The notes below the pieces were generated by a model. The model saw only the letters and a program-made list of their open reading frames with translations, made no database searches and had not been told where the DNA came from. From Candidatus Competibacteraceae bacterium (GTDB lineage Bacteria > Pseudomonadota > Gammaproteobacteria > Competibacterales > Competibacteraceae): DNA of 7,460 nucleotides. This document shows positions 1 through 5,972 of this stretch, piece by piece (position 1 is the stretch's first letter; each line of letters starts with the position of its first letter). The position numbers were made by a program, and so were the translations under genes. The stretch is taken from contig JAGRHK010000069.1 in assembly GCA_020444985.1 (NCBI GenBank), positions 1 through 7,460 of the forward strand. Reading direction: 5' to 3'.

Positions 1-353
1 ACTGGAACAGCCTGCGCCCCAAAGGCGGCGGCAAACCGACTGGCGTATTAATGGAACATATTGAGAAGGATTTTGGCGGCTTTGATTCATTCAAAACCGC
101 GTTTGCGAAAGCTGCCGCCAGTCAGTTTGGCAGCGGTTGGGCCTGGCTGGTCAAGGACGGCGACCAGCTTGCCATTGTAAAGACCGGTAATGCGAACACG
201 CCGATTGCTCAAGGCCAGAAACCTCTGTTGACGGTCGATGTCTGGGAACACGCCTATTACCTGGATTACCAGAACCGCCGGGCTGACTATATCGCCGCCA
301 TCATGGATCATTTGATGAACTGGGAATTCGCTGCGCAGAATCTGGCGGCATGA
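1..353 (+). CDS. sodB: Fe-superoxide dismutase, C-terminal part (5' end outside window)
   Basis: The enzyme converts superoxide to oxygen and hydrogen peroxide in the cytoplasm, using one Fe per subunit. The reading frame is open from base 3 (first codon Trp) to TGA at 351-353, giving about 116 residues of a protein normally near 195. What remains is the C-terminal alpha/beta domain. It includes the loop NSLRPKGGGKPTG, the core FGSGWAWLV and the family signature DVWEHAYY, whose Asp and His are two of the four metal ligands. The other two ligands lie upstream of the window. NTP after the second strand, LLTVDVWEHAYYLDYQNRR and the ending NWEFAAQNLAA resemble Escherichia coli SodB more than SodA, so iron is favoured over manganese. 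A Met inside the frame at 51 is internal, not the start. A stem-loop follows 10 bp after the stop. Family call is very secure; the metal preference is inferred from sequence likeness. Confidence 0.95.
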   Translation, partial: WNSLRPKGGGKPTGVLMEHIEKDFGGFDSFKTAFAKAAASQFGSGWAWLVKDGDQLAIVKTGNANTPIAQGQKPLLTVDVWEHAYYLDYQNRRADYIAAIMDHLMNWEFAAQNLAA

Positions 354-363
354 GGCGCGAGGG

Positions 364-402
364 GCGTAGCCTGGATGAAGCACAACGTAATCCAGACTAC
401 GC
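364..402 (+). repeat. REP-like stem-loop with GTAG foot, downstream of sodB
   Basis: An imperfect inverted repeat has 13-base arms (GCGTAGCCTGGAT at 364-376 and ATCCAGACTACGC at 390-402). Twelve of 13 positions pair, around a 13-base loop. A GTAG tetranucleotide at the foot of the stem is the known hallmark of REP elements recognised by REP-associated tyrosine transposases. GTAGCCTGGATGAAG-type repeats are common between genes in gammaproteobacteria. It lies 10 bp after the sodB stop and is followed by CTTTCCC, so it may also end or stabilise the sodB transcript, although the T-run is too poor for a confident terminator. Confidence 0.6.
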
Positions 403-417
403 TTTCCCTGGCCACCT

Positions 418-433
418 TGGCGTGGTTACGCCA
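418..433. other. Small stem-loop in the sodB-downstream gap
   Basis: A perfect 6-bp hairpin (TGGCGT, loop GGTT, ACGCCA) sits between the two REP-like elements. It lacks a T-run on either side. A further GTAGCCCGG at 451-459 looks like an unpaired REP half. I see no gene in 354-510; this stretch appears to be repeat debris. Confidence 0.3.
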
Positions 434-510
434 GCGAGCGATCCAGCCAAGTAGCCCGGCAGGTCAGGCACAGGACGCGCCCGACATGTGCCCGTCAACC
501 CTCTGAACAA

Positions 511-542
511 GTCGGGCAACGCTCCGCTTTTGCCCGACCTAC
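511..542 (-). repeat. Second REP-like stem-loop, inverted orientation
   Basis: A perfect 9-bp inverted repeat (GTCGGGCAA at 511-519, TTGCCCGAC at 530-538) surrounds a 10-base loop. On the minus strand it reads GTAG followed directly by the stem, so its GTAG foot faces the opposite way from the repeat at 364-402. It ends 14 bp before the start codon of the transposase remnant at 557. Opposed REP units next to such a transposase gene are the expected arrangement of a REP/REPtron locus. The identity as a REP is inferred from structure and neighbourhood. Confidence 0.6.
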
Positions 543-556
543 CCGGAAATGAGCCG

Positions 557-616
557 ATGCGCTACCGCCGTTCAATCTCCCCTGGCGCAACGTACTTCTT
601 CATGGTTATAGCATAG
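557..616 (+). pseudogene. Remnant of a REP-associated tyrosine transposase (Y1/IS200-like), N-terminus only
   Basis: The ATG at 557 opens 19 codons that read MRYRRSISPGATYFFMVIA before TAG at 614-616. The pattern Y-R-R-x(3)-P-G-x-T-Y-F-F is the characteristic beginning of REP-associated (IS200/IS605-related, HUH-type) transposases, which usually run to about 150-230 residues. All catalytic parts (the HUH pair and the nucleophilic Tyr) are missing. The sequence after the stop belongs instead to the region downstream of the dehydrogenase remnant. The REP-like stem-loop at 511-542 immediately upstream supports the call. The fragment is short, so the call rests on one motif plus its context. Confidence 0.65.
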
Positions 617-634
617 TTCCGCTTGGCTTAATTC

Positions 635-829
635 CTAAACCAGATTCCTCGGCGCGCCGGCAACGAATTGTTCAATGTTGTCGATCAATTGATCGGCCAG
701 CGCCTGTTGCGCCTCGTCCGAGGCCCAAGCGATATGCGGCGTCAGGATGACGTTGGGCCGCCCCGCGATTTGCATCAGCGGATTGTCCAAAGCCGGCGGC
801 TCCCCCGCAGTCACATCGAAGCCCGCCCC
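635..829 (-). pseudogene. D-2-hydroxyacid dehydrogenase (glycerate dehydrogenase/hydroxypyruvate reductase type), C-terminal remnant
   Basis: The minus strand encodes 64 residues, from GAGFDV near 829 down to APRNLV and a TAG stop at 637-635. Intact members are about 310-330 residues and reduce 2-keto acids such as hydroxypyruvate with NAD(P)H. The fragment keeps the end of the NAD domain strand (GAGFDV), the catalytic Glu of EPP and, 22 residues later, the catalytic His in TPHIAWAS. It also keeps the C-terminal helix that returns to the catalytic domain (ADQLIDNIEQFVAG). The NAD-binding Gly-rich loop, the catalytic Arg and the whole N-terminal part are absent. The frame has no start codon of its own at the break, so it should be inactive. 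Its broken end abuts the broken end of the LysR-type remnant. It could be hprA-like; the exact substrate class cannot be told from this piece. Confidence 0.85.
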
Positions 830-830
830 G

Positions 831-977
831 CTGGGCCTACAAGGCCCGAAGGTGTCCGGTTATACGTTCAACGTGCTGAAATCGCGGGCCGATCTACCCA
901 AGATCAAGTATTTTCAGGAATGGCTGTTCGCGGAACTGGCGGTTCCATCGAAATGGCGGGGAAAGCGCGTGGAGTGA
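831..977 (+). pseudogene. LysR-type transcriptional regulator, C-terminal remnant
   Basis: Reading rightwards from 831, 48 codons end at TGA 975-977. The stretch SGYTFNVLKSRADLPKIKYF followed by QEWLFAELA resembles the last strand and helix of the effector-binding domain of GcvA-like LysR regulators. In that family a Tyr-containing strand is followed by a short helix with the pattern P-K-x(3)-F-x-x-W-L-x-x-E. Intact regulators are about 300 residues, so the DNA-binding helix-turn-helix and most of the effector domain are missing. An ATG at 747 is in the same open frame, but the bases it would translate belong to the antisense of the dehydrogenase remnant, so it is not a real start. The identification rests on a short C-terminal motif and on the divergent layout with a dehydrogenase. 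Confidence 0.7.
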
Positions 978-1027
978 AGCGAAGGCGGTTGTTTGGCAAC
1001 AAGCTGCCGGGCGTCAGCGCAGGAACG

Positions 1028-1459
1028 CTAACGGCGATTGTGCATACCGGCCCAGACCGCCAGGGAAACCTCGCCTAGAAAGAGACTCCAGGCCACCACC
1101 ATCGACGCCATGGTCAGCACGAACAGACCGGCGACGATTTTTGCCAATTCGATGGACAGCAATGCCCCGAGAAAGGTGGACGCCACGACCAGACAGATCA
1201 GGAGCGCCCCGAGAACCGCGAACAGGATGGCGAAATAAATCAGGCTGCTCCGGCGCGTCAAGTGCGCAAATTCCTGCTGCTCCGCCACGATCTCGCCGGT
1301 GGGCGCACAGAGCCGCTCCTGCACCACACGCCGGCGGTCAACGATCCGCGCCAGCCGCGTCGTTAAAATCGTGATCAGCGTCCCCAACGCCACCAGGAGA
1401 AACGCGGGGGCGACCGAGAGTTGGATCACTCGGGTAATGTCGGCGATATGTGTTTCCAT
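1028..1459 (-). CDS. DUF2721 family small inner-membrane protein
   Basis: A 143-residue hydrophobic protein with three predicted membrane helices, at about residues 12-33, 72-98 and 105-129. The first helix ends in TTRLARIVDRRR, the conserved feature of DUF2721 proteins (a helix followed by an N/T-R-x-x-R-x-x-D-R-x-R segment). The loop at 45-70 is charged, should be cytoplasmic, and may be coiled (QERL, AEQQEFAHLTRR). No biochemical function is established for this family. The start at 1459 is favoured by an AAGGA ribosome site 8 bases upstream. The gene is convergent with the LysR remnant, 50 bp from its stop, and I see no good terminator between them. The large membrane protein gene ends 116 bp upstream on the same strand, so weak cotranscription is possible. 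Length matches the family and the gene looks intact. Confidence 0.9.
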   Translation of the reverse strand: METHIADITRVIQLSVAPAFLLVALGTLITILTTRLARIVDRRRVVQERLCAPTGEIVAEQQEFAHLTRRSSLIYFAILFAVLGALLICLVVASTFLGALLSIELAKIVAGLFVLTMASMVVAWSLFLGEVSLAVWAGMHNRR

Positions 1460-1467
1460 TCAGATGT

Positions 1468-1472
1468 TCCTT
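1468..1472 (-). promoter_or_regulatory. Ribosome binding site of the DUF2721 gene
   Basis: AAGGA on the minus strand stands 8 bases before the ATG at 1459-1457 and fixes that start. Confidence 0.7.
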
Positions 1473-1516
1473 ATTCAAAGTTTAAACCGTCGCAGCGGTC
1501 TTTCCCGCCCTGTTCT

Positions 1517-1560
1517 GTCGGACGCACGGCAAAGCGTACGATTTTGACCGCGCATCCGAC
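1517..1560. repeat. Dyad (possibly REP-like) between the large gene and the DUF2721 gene
   Basis: GTCGGACGC at 1517-1525 pairs with GCATCCGAC at 1552-1560 at 8 of 9 positions across a 26-base loop. The loop also contains the palindrome CGTACG. It begins 16 bp past the TGA of the large gene, so it could protect or end that mRNA, but no T-run follows in the minus direction. The outer GTCGG resembles the stem of the REP-like element at 511-542, which suggests repeat debris of the same kind. Only the inverted repeat is directly seen. Confidence 0.35.
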
Positions 1561-1575
1561 GCCAAGCTGAATAGC

Positions 1576-4500
1576 TCACGCCTTCCGGCGTAGCGACCGC
1601 CACGATCCCCCAGCGCTAAAGCAGCTCCATCCCCAATTCAGCCACTTGAGCAACGCCAGGGCCAACCATAAGGCCCAGACCAGCATCAAGCCGCGATAAA
1701 CAAGCAAGGGCGCGGTGATTACTTCGGCAATCGGCATGGGACCAGCAATCCGGTCCTGATACCAGCTCAGTCGCCAAGCCGTCGAATGATGACCGGCCAC
1801 TTGCATATCCGGCGACCCCAGCAAACCCTGCTCGACCGCGAACAATAAGGTGGCCAACGCCACTAGCGTCAACAAGGCCAGGCTGATCTGCCCCAGGTCA
1901 AATTTAACCGCGCCAATCTCCTGTTCCGCCAGCGCCTTGCGTCGTCCCAACAGCAACAGCCAACCGGTGACCAGCAGGATCGCCACTGCATGACTCTGAC
2001 TCAGGCCGACCCCCAGTAAAAACCACTGATGAGTCCGCAAGGGCGTCCCCCCCCAACGGGCTAGCGCCATCGCTCCGATCAGAATCACCAGCAATACCGC
2101 CCAAAACAGCACCGCAGGCCCCAGCACCGGTCCCTCGGCCCACAATAACCAGCGATCGCGCGGCAACTGCAAACTCAGCGTGCTGTTGACGCTGGGACTA
2201 CCTAAATCCACAGTTGGCGTTGCATAGCGCGCCGCCATGGCCTGCGCGCTGCGCCAAGTCACCACCACACGCTGCGCGCCAGGCGTCAACGGCAACACGA
2301 CCTGCTGGCCCTGTTGCTGCAAGGGTTGGACAACCTCGTTGATCCGCACCCCGGTCAAGGTCGCGCCGGGCGGCAGGGTTAATGGATGATCCACCCCGCG
2401 ACTGGCGCGAATGTGCAAATCCAGCATCGCCTCGCTTAACCGTGGACCGGGACTGATACCCAAATGGCTACGGTCAATGGTCACCGTGGTCCCCGGCGCG
2501 CCTTCGGGGCGCATGATGCTCAGCGTCACCTGTTCGCCGGGCCACGGTCGCCATTCCGGGGACCATTGGCCATCGCCATCGACCCGCCGCACCAGAGGAA
2601 TGCCCGCGCTTTGCACATGCCAGAGCGGGCCGGCCTGCAAGCGCCAGATTTCCACAAAATTCGCGCTCTCCGCCGCCTGGAGCGGCATTTCATCAGTGCG
2701 GCTCAAAGTTGCCGACCAGGCGGTCTCGGCGCGCTCCGGCGGCAGGTTGACCAATACTTGTCCTTCGCGCACCTGAATATCGGGTGTGGTAATCCGCTCC
2801 CCTGGTAACAAAGGAATTTCCACCACCGCCGCTGAATCCGCCTGACTCAGCCGGCGCACCCGCGTGTTCACCCGCCAATCCACATCCAGAAAAATATCGC
2901 GCTCGACCTGGACAAACGGCGGCATCACCCCGGATTGCAACGGCGTCGCCGCATCGGGACCTTGGCGGGTAAATTGCAATTGTCGATCAACACGCCCTTC
3001 AACATGGCCTTCCACTCGCCAACCGTTGACGTTGAGTTCCACGCGGCCCGGCGCCATCGGCAAGGGTAATTGCAAAGTCGTAACATCGGTAGGCACGGCA
3101 GCCAGGATGGTCACTTCGTGCAAACCTGGGGTTAAACGCAGCCAAAGCAGTTGTGCGGAATCGCGAAACAGCACCGCAGGCTGACTGTCCAGAGCAATGG
3201 AGCGGATGATCAATCCTTCATGCGGCAACGGCAGCGGCGTCGCCGTTTCGGCTTGGGCTTGCAAGGACAGGCGCAGATGCAGATCGCCATTCTGAAGACT
3301 CAGCGCCAGCGCCGCCAGATCCCCGCAGCGCTGGCAATCCGGCGGCTGCGTCAGATGGTCGCGCAATTCCTGGAGCAGCTTCGGCGAGGGAAACTGGGCT
3401 TGCGCCGGGGCTGGCGCAAAAAATAACCCGCCTCCCATCAATAACGCCAGAAACGCGGCAACGGCCCCGCCGCCGCGTCGGGATGCATCAGCGTCGGATG
3501 GCGGCTCAATCTTCTCCTTCTTCTCCTTGGCTATCGGCGGTGACTTAGCGCGCGCAGCGGCGTCCGGCGACGCGGATCGCCGCCGGGTAACGAAAACCCG
3601 CCCCGTCATGGCTAATATCAGTAACAATCCACCCAGCATCAGAACGCGCGTACCCCAAGGCGGCAACAGCCACAAACGCAGCCGCTCATCCATCGCCACC
3701 GGCCCACTCCAGCGCAAGGTCGCGCGCTGCCAGTTCCAGACCGGTACGCCAGGACCGGTTTGCACCTTGATATTCGCGGCGTATTGCTGCTGAAGCCGTT
3801 GCGACAACTTGTTTTGCAACAGCAACGGCTGACTCGCGACTAGGGATTGGGCGCGACTATAGGCGTTTGGCGCTTCATCGGCAGGCGACTGCGGCTCGGC
3901 AGCCGGAGGCGACGCGTTCGGGCCTATCGCCGGGAACGCCAAGCCATTAAAGGTAAAAGGATCTAATTGCGGATACAGTATGCTGCGCGCCTGCTGGACC
4001 GCGAACAAGCCCCCGATGATCAGCAATCCGAGTAACGCCAGTCGTCGATAGAATGCCACCCAACCACGGAACCGGCCCGGCGGCAGCACCCGTAGCAGCG
4101 CGATCGCCGCCAGAATATTGAGCCAGACATACAACGGTGCGTTCGGTTCATGATAAACCAACGTCATTCCGGCCAGCGCGATCAGGCCCCAACCGATATT
4201 CCACAGCTTCATGAAGGCCAGGGCAATGACCAGCACCAGGAACAAGTCCAGCAGATTCCAGGAATAGAGCCAGGCATTGCCGACGCGATCCGGTCCCTCT
4301 GCCGCCAGCAACCGCCAGCCGGGCGGCAAATTCAGGGTCGCGTCAATGCGCTGTGGAGCAACGCGCCAACCAACGGCCGGCAGATCCTCGATACGCTCCG
4401 GCTCCAGGCGACTGTCGGCGGTCAATTGCAGATCGTTCAACGGACGCACCTCCACTCCAGCGCCTTCGCTGCCAGGCATTTGGGTAATAAATTGATCTTC

Positions 4501-5709
4501 ACCCCCAATCGCCACCCGGCCCAACTGCAAAATGGGAGCGGCATTCAAGCGCGTCGTTTCCAGGCTTCCGCTCAGACGATCCTGAACGGTATAGCCCCCG
4601 CCGGCGAAATCGAGCCAGAGCGTGCGACTCAGCGCCAATTGTTCCGGGGTCGGTTCCGCGACGCCCCGGGTGCGCGCAACCAGGCGCAGCGTTTCCCCAG
4701 GCTGCAAGAGATACGCGGGCCAGGCGCGCCATTCTTCAGGCACATTCGTTTGCGTTGGATCCAGCGCCGGCGCGCCTTCCACGGCGACGACGCGCAAGAC
4801 GTTTTGCGCCTGAAAGCTCCAGATCTCCTGCACCGGCCACGGCGGCTCGGCGGCAAGCCGAGTCAATGCATCCAGGGGTCCCTGATGACGCGCAGTCAGA
4901 CGGATCGACCAGGTCCCTGGGCGCAGTTGTACGCGCAACCGCCCATCAGCTTCCAGCCGGGCCGGCAACGGGCTGTTCAAGGCCAATGGCAAAAAATCCG
5001 GTAAGAGCACTGGGCCGAGCAATTCCTCGCGAACCTGCCCGGACACGCGCAGCTCCAGGTGGGTAACGACAGTGAAAGGCAGGCCATCGCTCAGCAAACG
5101 AAAGACTTGCAGCTCCAGCGTATCCTGCTGGGCGGGTTCAGCCGGTCGCTGGCGCAACCACAATACGCCGTTATTTTCCAAGCGAAATACCGGCGTGGGT
5201 TGTCCATCAAGCCACAGATCCAGCAAGGCGTTATCCGGCGGAACCCGTATCGACTCCGGCAGGGTGCTCCAGAAAAAGCGCCCCGTCACCTGATGGTCGC
5301 CTGCCGACGCCTTGAGCGCCGGTCGTCCATTGCGCTCCATGACGGGGGTCGGTACGTCATCCAATCGTACCGCTTGTGGCCAATAGCGTCGGTCGCCCGG
5401 CAAGGTCAGCCAATCCTCGGCATCCTGATGCGCCTGCTGGCTGAATTCGCCGCCACGGGCATTGAGCCGCAATTGCAGCCCGGTCGACCAGACGCAGCGA
5501 TGGCGCTTGATGTCATCGAAATAGACCGGACAACGCTGTTCCTCTGGCACGTTGCGCAGCACCCAGTCCAGCCAGGGATGCAAGGGCACCGGGATTTGCG
5601 TCAACACCGCCGGCGGAATGGAAGCAGCCTGGGCGGGCAGCGCAAACATGGCGGGCATCAGCAAGAATAAGAGCATGATGATACAGAGAAAATGCCGGTT
5701 GATATGCAT
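1576..5709 (-). CDS. Very large inner-membrane protein made of two diverged copies of one module; function unknown
   Basis: 1377 residues; I do not recognise a named family. A signal peptide (about 1-28, ending PAQA) precedes a periplasmic, beta-rich region to about 478. Membrane helices follow near 482-501, 504-519, 525-541 and 555-571, then a periplasmic loop and a helix at 686-706. A basic, Pro-rich cytoplasmic linker (710-746, with KEKKEK) leads to a second signal-like segment (748-771, again ending PAQA). A second periplasmic region runs to about 1195, then helices near 1197-1217, 1228-1256, 1273-1292 and 1334-1356. Arg-rich loops fit the positive-inside rule. Paired motifs show that the halves are duplicates: EIW at 295 and 1020, EEWRAW and PEWRPW, AEGP at 470 and 1191, LFAV at 568 and 1289. 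Cysteines 60/72 and 792/795 follow the two signals. The ATG at 5709 lacks a strong ribosome site but gives a sensible signal peptide. A role as envelope scaffold or transporter partner would be guesswork. Confidence 0.93.
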   Translation of the reverse strand: MHINRHFLCIIMLLFLLMPAMFALPAQAASIPPAVLTQIPVPLHPWLDWVLRNVPEEQRCPVYFDDIKRHRCVWSTGLQLRLNARGGEFSQQAHQDAEDWLTLPGDRRYWPQAVRLDDVPTPVMERNGRPALKASAGDHQVTGRFFWSTLPESIRVPPDNALLDLWLDGQPTPVFRLENNGVLWLRQRPAEPAQQDTLELQVFRLLSDGLPFTVVTHLELRVSGQVREELLGPVLLPDFLPLALNSPLPARLEADGRLRVQLRPGTWSIRLTARHQGPLDALTRLAAEPPWPVQEIWSFQAQNVLRVVAVEGAPALDPTQTNVPEEWRAWPAYLLQPGETLRLVARTRGVAEPTPEQLALSRTLWLDFAGGGYTVQDRLSGSLETTRLNAAPILQLGRVAIGGEDQFITQMPGSEGAGVEVRPLNDLQLTADSRLEPERIEDLPAVGWRVAPQRIDATLNLPPGWRLLAAEGPDRVGNAWLYSWNLLDLFLVLVIALAFMKLWNIGWGLIALAGMTLVYHEPNAPLYVWLNILAAIALLRVLPPGRFRGWVAFYRRLALLGLLIIGGLFAVQQARSILYPQLDPFTFNGLAFPAIGPNASPPAAEPQSPADEAPNAYSRAQSLVASQPLLLQNKLSQRLQQQYAANIKVQTGPGVPVWNWQRATLRWSGPVAMDERLRLWLLPPWGTRVLMLGGLLLILAMTGRVFVTRRRSASPDAAARAKSPPIAKEKKEKIEPPSDADASRRGGGAVAAFLALLMGGGLFFAPAPAQAQFPSPKLLQELRDHLTQPPDCQRCGDLAALALSLQNGDLHLRLSLQAQAETATPLPLPHEGLIIRSIALDSQPAVLFRDSAQLLWLRLTPGLHEVTILAAVPTDVTTLQLPLPMAPGRVELNVNGWRVEGHVEGRVDRQLQFTRQGPDAATPLQSGVMPPFVQVERDIFLDVDWRVNTRVRRLSQADSAAVVEIPLLPGERITTPDIQVREGQVLVNLPPERAETAWSATLSRTDEMPLQAAESANFVEIWRLQAGPLWHVQSAGIPLVRRVDGDGQWSPEWRPWPGEQVTLSIMRPEGAPGTTVTIDRSHLGISPGPRLSEAMLDLHIRASRGVDHPLTLPPGATLTGVRINEVVQPLQQQGQQVVLPLTPGAQRVVVTWRSAQAMAARYATPTVDLGSPSVNSTLSLQLPRDRWLLWAEGPVLGPAVLFWAVLLVILIGAMALARWGGTPLRTHQWFLLGVGLSQSHAVAILLVTGWLLLLGRRKALAEQEIGAVKFDLGQISLALLTLVALATLLFAVEQGLLGSPDMQVAGHHSTAWRLSWYQDRIAGPMPIAEVITAPLLVYRGLMLVWALWLALALLKWLNWGWSCFSAGGSWRSLRRKA

Positions 5710-5742
5710 GAGGATCGTTATCCATTGATTGCGGAATACCGC

Positions 5743-5756
5743 CTGTTCACGAACAG
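5743..5756. promoter_or_regulatory. Perfect short dyad in the leader of the large gene
   Basis: CTGTTC-AC-GAACAG, two 6-base arms with a 2-base centre, lies 33 bp upstream of the large gene's start codon. Its symmetry suits a dimeric repressor site better than an RNA hairpin, because a 2-base loop is too tight. The outer spacing CTGT-N6-ACAG differs from the gammaproteobacterial LexA box (N8), so I do not call it an SOS box. No confident promoter is visible beside it. Confidence 0.4.
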
Positions 5757-5776
5757 TAACCGCTCTTCAAAGCGGA

Positions 5777-5804
5777 TTCAACGGCAAGCGCGCGCCCCGT
5801 TGAA
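5777..5804. promoter_or_regulatory. Perfect 8-bp inverted repeat in the gap upstream of the large gene
   Basis: TTCAACGG (5777-5784) and CCGTTGAA (5797-5804) are exact complements around a 12-base GC-rich spacer. The element lies 67 bp upstream of the large gene's start and could be an operator or a leader hairpin. No T-run follows on the minus strand, so it is not a good intrinsic terminator for the exonuclease transcript. Function is inferred from position only. Confidence 0.4.
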
Positions 5805-5902
5805 ACCTATACCGCAAGGTAACTGGCGATTTTTTCACCAATCCAGATTCACGGTAAGCCGGACAAGCGGTTGCGCACTTGGATCGGGGCGTTTTGGTCG
5901 AC

Positions 5903-5925
5903 TTATCCACAGATTCTGTGGAAAA
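5903..5925. promoter_or_regulatory. Palindrome resembling an inverted pair of DnaA boxes
   Basis: TTATCCACA at 5903-5911 matches the DnaA box consensus exactly. TGTGGAAAA at 5917-5925 is the complement of TTTTCCACA, one mismatch from consensus. Together they form a palindrome with 8 paired bases on each side of a central T at 5914, a mismatch, then two more pairs. It lies 47 bp past the exonuclease stop and about 190 bp upstream of the large gene. It may be an isolated DnaA-binding or regulatory site, or a hairpin. There is no AT-rich unwinding region or replication gene here, so it is not called an origin. Confidence 0.4.
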
Positions 5926-5972
5926 CTCTTCGCTTTCAAAAACGGGCTAGCTGTATTGCGCTGTGCGTCAAT

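Noticed and set aside
747..977. Complete small gene starting at ATG 747
   Set aside because: The first 28 codons are the antisense of the dehydrogenase remnant; only the part from about 831 resembles a protein family.
668..1078. 136-codon plus-strand open frame across the remnants
   Set aside because: Its translation is Arg-rich and featureless, and it crosses the junction between two pieces that make sense in other frames.
3505..3535. CTT/TCC-rich tract as a microsatellite
   Set aside because: It simply encodes the Lys/Glu-rich cytoplasmic linker (KEKKEK) of the large protein, and the units are not regular.
4150..5004. 284-codon open frame on the plus strand, with others at 5059-5670 and 2411-2808
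   Set aside because: They lie wholly antisense to the large membrane protein gene and show low-complexity Arg/Gln/Pro-rich translations with no recognisable motif, as expected for shadows of a GC-rich gene.
5743..5756. LexA (SOS) box upstream of the large gene
   Set aside because: The spacing between CTGT and ACAG is 6 bases, not the 8 of the gammaproteobacterial box, and no SOS gene is adjacent.
5903..5925. Chromosomal replication origin
   Set aside because: Only two box-like sites, no AT-rich unwinding region and no dnaA, dnaN, gidA or similar gene in the window.
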